Source of the DNA: Dromaius novaehollandiae
Taxonomy: Eukaryota; Chordata; Aves; Casuariiformes; Dromaiidae
Reading direction: 5' to 3'
Assembly (NCBI RefSeq): GCF_036370855.1
Contig: NC_088101.1
Location: 6,455,501 to 6,519,500, forward strand
Length of the DNA stretch: 64,000 nt
Shown: positions 58,509-64,000 of the stretch, piece after piece
Position numbering within the stretch: position 1 is the first letter of the stretch
Layout: the number at the start of each line of letters is the position of its first letter
Notes under the pieces: model-generated
Told to the model about the DNA's origin: nothing
Seen by the model: the letters and a program-made list of their open reading frames with translations, nothing else
The model's database searches: none
Position numbers and translations under genes: made by a program

Positions 58509-61502
58509 CAGGGCGGGCAGGCAGAAGGAAGGAAGGGCGGGCCACGGCCAGGGCGGGCGGAAGGGCGGGCCACGGCCAGGGCGGGCGGGCGGGCGGAAGG
58601 AAGGGCCACGGCCAGGGCGGGCGGGCGGAAGGAAGGGCCACGGCCAGGACCAGCAGGTGGAAGAAAGGAAGGAAGGGCCACGGCCAGGGCGGGCGGGCGG
58701 GCGGGCGGAAGGAAGGGTCACGGCCAGGGCGGGCGGGCGGGTAGAAGGAAGGAAGGGCCACGGCCAGGGCGGGCGGGCGGAAGGAAGGAAGGAAGGGCCA
58801 CGGCCAGGGCGGGCGGGCGGGCGGAAGGAAGGAAGGAAGGGCCACGGCCAGGGCGGGCGGGCGGAAGGGCCACGGCCAGGGCGGGCGGGCGGAAGGAAGG
58901 AAGGGCCACGGCCAGGGCGGGCGGAAGGAAGGAAGGAAGGGCGGGCCACGGCCAGGGCGGGCGGGCGGGCGGCCGGGCGGGCCACGGCCAGGGCGGGCGG
59001 GCAGAAGGAAGGAAGGAAGGAAGGAAGGGCGGGCCACGGCCAGGGCAGGCGGGCGGAAGGAAGGGCGGGCCACGGCCAGGGCGGGCGGGCGGAAGGAAGG
59101 AAGGAAGGGCGGGCCACGGCCAGGGCGGGCGGGCGGAAGGAAGGAAGGAAGGGCGGGCCACGGCCAGGGCGGGCGGGCGGGCGGGCGGAAGGAAGGGCGG
59201 GCCGGCCACGGCCAGGGCGGGCGGGCGGAAGGAAGGAAGGGCGGGCCACGGCCAGGGCGGGCGGGCGGGCGGAAGGAAGGAAGGAAGGAAGGGCGGGCCA
59301 CGGCCAGGGCGGGCGGGCGGAAGGAAGGAAGGAAGGGCGGGCCACGGCCAGGGCGGGCGGGCGGAAGGAAGGGCGGGCCACGGCCAGGGCGGGCGGGCGG
59401 GCGGAAGGAAGGGCGGGCCACGGCCAGGGCGGGCGGGCGGGCGGAAGGAAGGGCGGGCGGGCCATGGCCAGGGTGGGCGGGCGGGCGGGCGGAAGGAAGG
59501 AAGGGCGGGCCACGGCCAGGGCGGGCGGGCGGGCAGAAGGAAGGAAGGGCGGGCCACGGCCAGGGCGGGCGGGCGGGCGGAAGGAAGGAAGGGCGGGCCA
59601 CGGCCAGGGCTGGCGGGCGGGCGGAAGGAAGGAAGGGCGGGCCACGGCCAGGGCGGGCGGGCGGGCGGAAGGAAGGAAGGGCGGGCCACGGCCAGGGCGG
59701 GCGGGCGGGCGGAAGGAAGGAAGGGCGGGCCACGGCCAGGGCGGGCGGGCGGGCGGAAGGAAGGAAGGGCGGGCCACGGCCAGGGCGGGCGGGTGGGCGG
59801 AAGGAAGGGCGGGCCACGGCCAGGGCGGGCGGGCTGGCGGAAGGAAGGAAGGGCGGGCCACGGCCAGGGCGGGCGGGCTGGCGGAAGGAAGGAAGGGCGG
59901 GCCACGGCCAGGGCGGGCGGGCGGGCGGAAGGAAGGAAGGGCGGGCCACGGCCAGGGCGGGCGGGCGGGCGGAAGGAAGGAAGGGCGGGCCACGGCCAGG
60001 GCGGGCGGGCGGGCGGAAGGAAGGAAGGGCGGGCCACGGCCAGGGCGGGCGGGCGGGCGGAAGGAAGGAAGGGCGGGCCACGGCCAGGGCGGGCGGGCGG
60101 AAGGAAGGAAGGAAGGGCGGGCCACGGCCAGGGCGGGCGGGCGGAAGGAAGGAAGGAAGGGCGGGCCACGGCCAGGGCGGGCGGGCGGAAGGAAGGAAGG
60201 AAGGGCGGGCCACGGCCAGGGCTGGCGGGCGGAAGGAAGGAAGGGCCGGCCACGGCCAGGGCGGGCGGGCGGAAGGAAGGAAGGGCCGGCCACGGCCAGG
60301 GCGGGCGGGCGGAAGGAAGGAAGGGCGGGCCACGGCCAGGGCGGGCGGGCGGAAGGAAGGAAGGAAGGGCGGGCCATGGCCAGGGCGGGCGGGCGGGCGG
60401 AAGGAAGGGCGGGCCACGGCCAGGGCGGGCGGGCGGAAGGAAGGTAGGAAGGAAGGGCCACGGCCAGGGCGGGCGGGCGGGCGGGAGGAAGGAAGGGCCA
60501 CGGCCAGGGCGGGCGGAAGGAAGGAAGGAAGGGAGGGGCACGGCCAGGACGGGCAGGCGGGCGGGCCACGGGCAGGGCGGGCGGGCGGAAGGAAGGAAGG
60601 GCCACGGCCAGGGCGGGCGGGCGGAAGGAAGGAAGGAAGGAAGGAAGGAAGGGCCGGCCACGGCCAGGGCGGGCGGGCAGAAGGAAGGAAGGGCCACGGC
60701 CAGGGCGGGCGGGCAGAAGGAAGGAAGGGCGGGCCACGGCCAGGGCGGGCGGAAGGGCGGGCCACGGCCAGGGCGGGCGGGCGGGCGGAAGGAAGGGCCA
60801 CGGCCAGGGCGGGCGGGCGGAAGGAAGGGCCACGGCCAGGACCAGCAGGTGGAAGAAAGGAAGGAAGGGCCACGGCCAGGGCGGGCGGGCGGGCGGGCGG
60901 AAGGAAGGGCCACGGCCAGGGCGGGCGGGCGGGTAGAAGGAAGGAAGGGCCACGGCCAGGGCGGGCGGGCGGGCGGGCGGAAGGAAGGGCCACGGCCAGG
61001 GCGGGCGGGCGGGCGGAAGGAAGGAAGGAAGGGCCACGGCCAGGGCGGGCGGGCGGGCGGAAGGAAGGAAGGGCCACGGCCAGGGCGGGCGGGCGGAAGG
61101 GCCACGGCCAGGGCGGGCGGGCGGAAGGAAGGGCGGGCCACGGCCAGGGCGGGCGGAAGGAAGGAAGGAAGGGCGGGCCACGGCCAGGGCGGGCGGGCGG
61201 GCGGGCGGGCGGGCCACGGCCAGGGCGGGCGGGCAGAAGGAAGGAAGGAAGGAAGGAAGGGCGGGCCACGGCCAGGGCGGGCCGGCGGGCGGAAGGAAGG
61301 GCGGGCCACGGCCAGGGCGGGCGGGCGGAAGGAAGGAAGGAAGGGCGGGCCACGGCCAGGGCGGGCGGAAGGAAGGAAGGAAGGAAGGGCGGGCCACGGC
61401 CAGGGCGGGCGGGCGGGCGGAAGGAAGGGCGGGCCACGGCCAGGGCGGGCGGGCGGAAGGAAGGAAGGAAGGGCGGGCCACGGCCAGGGCGGGCGGAAGG
61501 AA

Positions 61503-64000
61503 GGACAGAAGGAAGGGCCGGCCACGGCCAGGGCGGGCGGAAGGAAGGAAGGAAGGGCCGGCCACGGCCAGGGCGGGCGGGCGGAAGGAAGGAAGGAAGG
61601 GCCGGCCACGGCCAGGGCGGGCGGGCGGAAGGAAGGAAGGAAGGGCCGGCCACGGCCAGGGCGGGCGGGCGGAAGGAAGGAAGGAAGGGCCGGCCACGGC
61701 CAGGGCGGGCAGGCGGAAGGAAGGAAGGAAGGGCCGGCCACGGCCAGGGCGGGCGGGCGGAAGGAAGGAAGGGCGGGCCACGGCCAGGGCGGGCGGGCGG
61801 AAGGAAGGAAGGGCGGGCCACGGCCAGGGCGGCCGGGCGGAAGGAAGGAAGGGCGGGCCACGGCCAGGGCGGCCGGACGGAAGGAAGGAAGGGCGGGCCA
61901 CGGCCAGGGCGGGCGGGCGGGCGGAAGGAAGGAAGGGCGGGCCACGGCCAGGGCGGGCGGGCGGAAGGAAGGAAGGGCGGGCCACGGCCAGGGCGGGCGG
62001 GCGGAAGGAAGGAAGGGCGGGCCACGGCCAGGGCGGGCGGGTGGAAGGAAGGAAGGAAGGAAGGAAGGAAGGAAGGGCCGGCCACGGCCAGGGCGGGCGG
62101 GCGGGCGGAAGGGCCGGCCACGGCCAGGGCGGGCGGAAGGAAGGGCCACGGCCAGGGCGGGCGGGCGGGCGGAAGGAAGGAAGGGCCACGGCCAGGGCGG
62201 GCGGGTGGGCGGAAGGAAGGGCGGGCCACGGCCAGGGCGGGCGGGCGGAAGGAAGGAAGGGCCGGCCACGGCCAGAGCGGGCGGGCGGAAGGAAGGAAGG
62301 GCCGGCCACGGCCAGGGCGGGCGGAAGGAAGGAAGGAAGGAAGGGCCACGGCCAGGGCGGGCGGGCGGAAGGAAGGAAGGAAGGGCCACGGCCAGGGCGG
62401 GCGGGCGGAAGGAAGGGCCACGGCCAGGGCGGGCGGGCGGAAGGAAGGAAGGAAGGGCCACGGCCAGGGCGGGCGGGCGGAAGGAAGGAAGGGCCGGCCA
62501 CGGCCAGGGCGGGCGGGCGGAAGGAAGGAAGGAAGGGCCACGGCCAGGGCGGGCGGGCGGAAGGAAGGAAGGGCCACGGCCAGGGCGGGCGGGCGGAAGG
62601 AAGGAAGGAAGGGCCACGGCCAGGGCGGGCGGGCCGAAGGAAGGGCCACGGCCAGGGCGGGCGGGCGGAAGGAAGGAAGGAAGGGCCACGGCCAGGGCGG
62701 GCGGGCGGGCGGAAGGAAGGAAGGAAGGAAGGAAGGAAGGAAGGAAGTGCCGGCCACGGCCAGGGCGGGCGGGCAGAAGGAAGGAAGGGCCACGGCCAGG
62801 GCGGGCGGGCAGAAGGAAGGAAGGGCGGGCCACGGCCAGGGCGGGCGGAAGGGCGGGCCACGGCCAGGGCGGGCGGGCGGGCGGAAGGAAGGGCCACGGC
62901 CAGGGCGGGCGGGCGGAAGGAAGGGCCACGGCCAGGACCAGCAGGTGGAAGAAAGGAAGGAAGGGCCACGGCCAGGGCGGGCGGGCGGGCGGGCGGAAGG
63001 AAGGGCCACGGCCAGGGCGGGCGGGCGGAAGGAAGGAAGGGCCGGCCACGGCCAGGGCGGGCGGGCGGAAGGAAGGAAGGAAGGGCCACGGCCAGGGCGG
63101 GCGGGCGGAAGGAAGGAAGGGCCACGGCCAGGGCGGGCGGGCGGAAGGAAGGAAGGAAGGGCCACGGCCAGGGCGGGCGGGCGGAAGGAAGGAAGGAAGG
63201 GCCACGGCCAGGGCGGGCGGGCGGAAGGAAGGAAGGAAGGGCCACGGCCAGGGCGGGCGGGCGGAAGGAAGGAAGGAAGGGCCGCGGCCAGGGCGGGCGG
63301 GCGGAAGGAAGGGCCACGGCCAGGGCGGGCGGGCGGGCGGAAGGAAGGAAGGGCCACGGCCAGGGCGGGCGGGCGGGTGGAAGGAAGGACAGAAGGAAGG
63401 GCCGGCCACGGCCAGGGCGGGCGGAAGGAAGGAAGGAAGGGCCGGCCACGGCCAGGGCGGGCGGGCGGAAGGAAGGAAGGAAGGGCCGGCCACGGCCAGG
63501 GCGGGCGGAAGGAAGGAAGGAAGGAAGGGCCGGCCACGGCCAGGGCGGGCAGGCGGAAGGAAGGAAGGAAGGGCCGGCCACGGCCAGGGCGGGCCGGCGG
63601 AAGGAAGGAAGGGCGGGCCACGGCCAGGGCGGCCGGGCGGAAGGAAGGAAGGGCGGGCCACGGCCAGGGCGGGCGGGCGGGCGGAAGGAAGGGCGGGCCA
63701 CGGCCAGGGCGGGCGGGCGGGCGGAAGGAAGGAAGGGCGGGCCACGGCCAGGGCGGGCGGAAGGAAGGAAGGAAGGAAGGAAGGAAGGGCCGGCCACGGC
63801 CAGGGCGGGCGGGCGGGCGGGCGGAAGGGCCGGCCACGGCCAGGGCGGGCGGAAGGAAGGGCCACGGCCAGGGCGGGCGGGCGGAAGGAAGGAAGGGCCA
63901 CGGCCAGGGCGGGCGGGCGGGCGGAAGGAAGGAAGGAAGGAAGGAAGGGCCGGCCACGGCCAGGGCGGGCGGGCAGAAGGAAGGAAGGGCCACGGCCAGG
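61503..64000. repeat. Higher-order block within the minisatellite, second copy
   Basis: Repeats the block at 56011-58508: GGACAGAAGG at 61503 and 63387, AAGTGCCGG near 62746, GGACCAGCAGG at 62935. The copy is cut by the window end. Confidence 0.75.

Larger units (their letters stand above)
51481..64000. repeat. Compound GC-rich minisatellite, almost T-free on the plus strand
   Basis: Continuous array reaching the window end. Each unit has a fairly constant core, GGCCACGGCCAGGGCGGGC, followed by one to four GGGC steps and two to about nine GGAA steps, so unit length varies from about 30 to 70 bp. Variants include GGCCGGCC cores, CATGG for CACGG, and the marker GGACCAGCAGGTGGAAGAAA. Longer blocks are duplicated inside it. 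The GGGC runs have G-quadruplex potential. Open frames of thousands of codons on either strand follow from the lack of T and are not genes. Confidence 0.95.

Noticed and set aside
50538-63993. Minus-strand open frames of more than 4,000 codons rich in proline, phenylalanine and serine, and plus-strand frames of 2,000 to 2,800 codons rich in glycine, arginine and alanine
   Set aside because: They lie in the minisatellite, where almost no T on the plus strand means stop codons are nearly absent in all frames. Several frames are open at once, and unit lengths vary without keeping one frame.
51481-64000. CRISPR-like array because of regularly repeated short units
   Set aside because: There are no unique spacers. 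Core and spacer are both repetitive, and the context is vertebrate.

Overview
The window looks like GC-rich avian chromosome, most likely microchromosome-like or subtelomeric. The genes are vertebrate-type, with 41 very short exons and short GC-rich introns. There is a gammaretrovirus-like ERV fossil, a CpG-island promoter with NRF-1 and ETS motifs, and a very long GC-rich minisatellite. The bird assignment is inference from this combination; no species can be named.

Positions 1-49154 are a tandem segmental duplication: unit 1 at 1-19213, unit 2 at 19214-38781 and a cut-off unit 3 at 38782-49154. Each unit carries, on the minus strand, most of a HEAT-repeat gene of the maestro heat-like (MROH) family. 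Gene and duplication-unit boundaries are offset, so each gene starts in one unit and ends in the next unit to the left. Gene B (32290 down to 16969) is wholly inside the window: 41 coding exons with fully consistent splice phases add up to 1,602 codons plus a stop, the usual size of an MROH1/MROH2-type protein. Gene A (13066 down to beyond position 1) has its start but loses its last exons off the left edge. Gene C (49154 down to 36537) lacks exons 1-5 and most of exon 6, and has a destroyed splice donor after exon 33.

Between the end of one gene and the start of the next lie, from right to left: the poly(A) signal, about 540 bp of degenerate CCCAG-rich repeats, a bidirectional-looking CpG island, a degenerate minisatellite of roughly 34 bp, a 60-bp copy of the gene's own intron 4, a broken ERV pol fragment in the gene's sense orientation, and the first coding exon with an excellent Kozak context.

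At 49154 homology to the other units stops inside exon 6. There follow about 1.1 kb of GC-box-rich DNA without a supported gene, a short degenerate minisatellite, about 1 kb of pyrimidine-rich repeats, and then (51481 to the window end) about 12.5 kb of a compound minisatellite that is almost free of T on the plus strand and shows higher-order structure with a period near 5.49 kb. The very long open frames in that array are composition artefacts.

The three gene copies differ in a patchwork: copy 3 agrees with copy 1 in some stretches and with copy 2 in others. This points to gene conversion or unequal exchange within the cluster.
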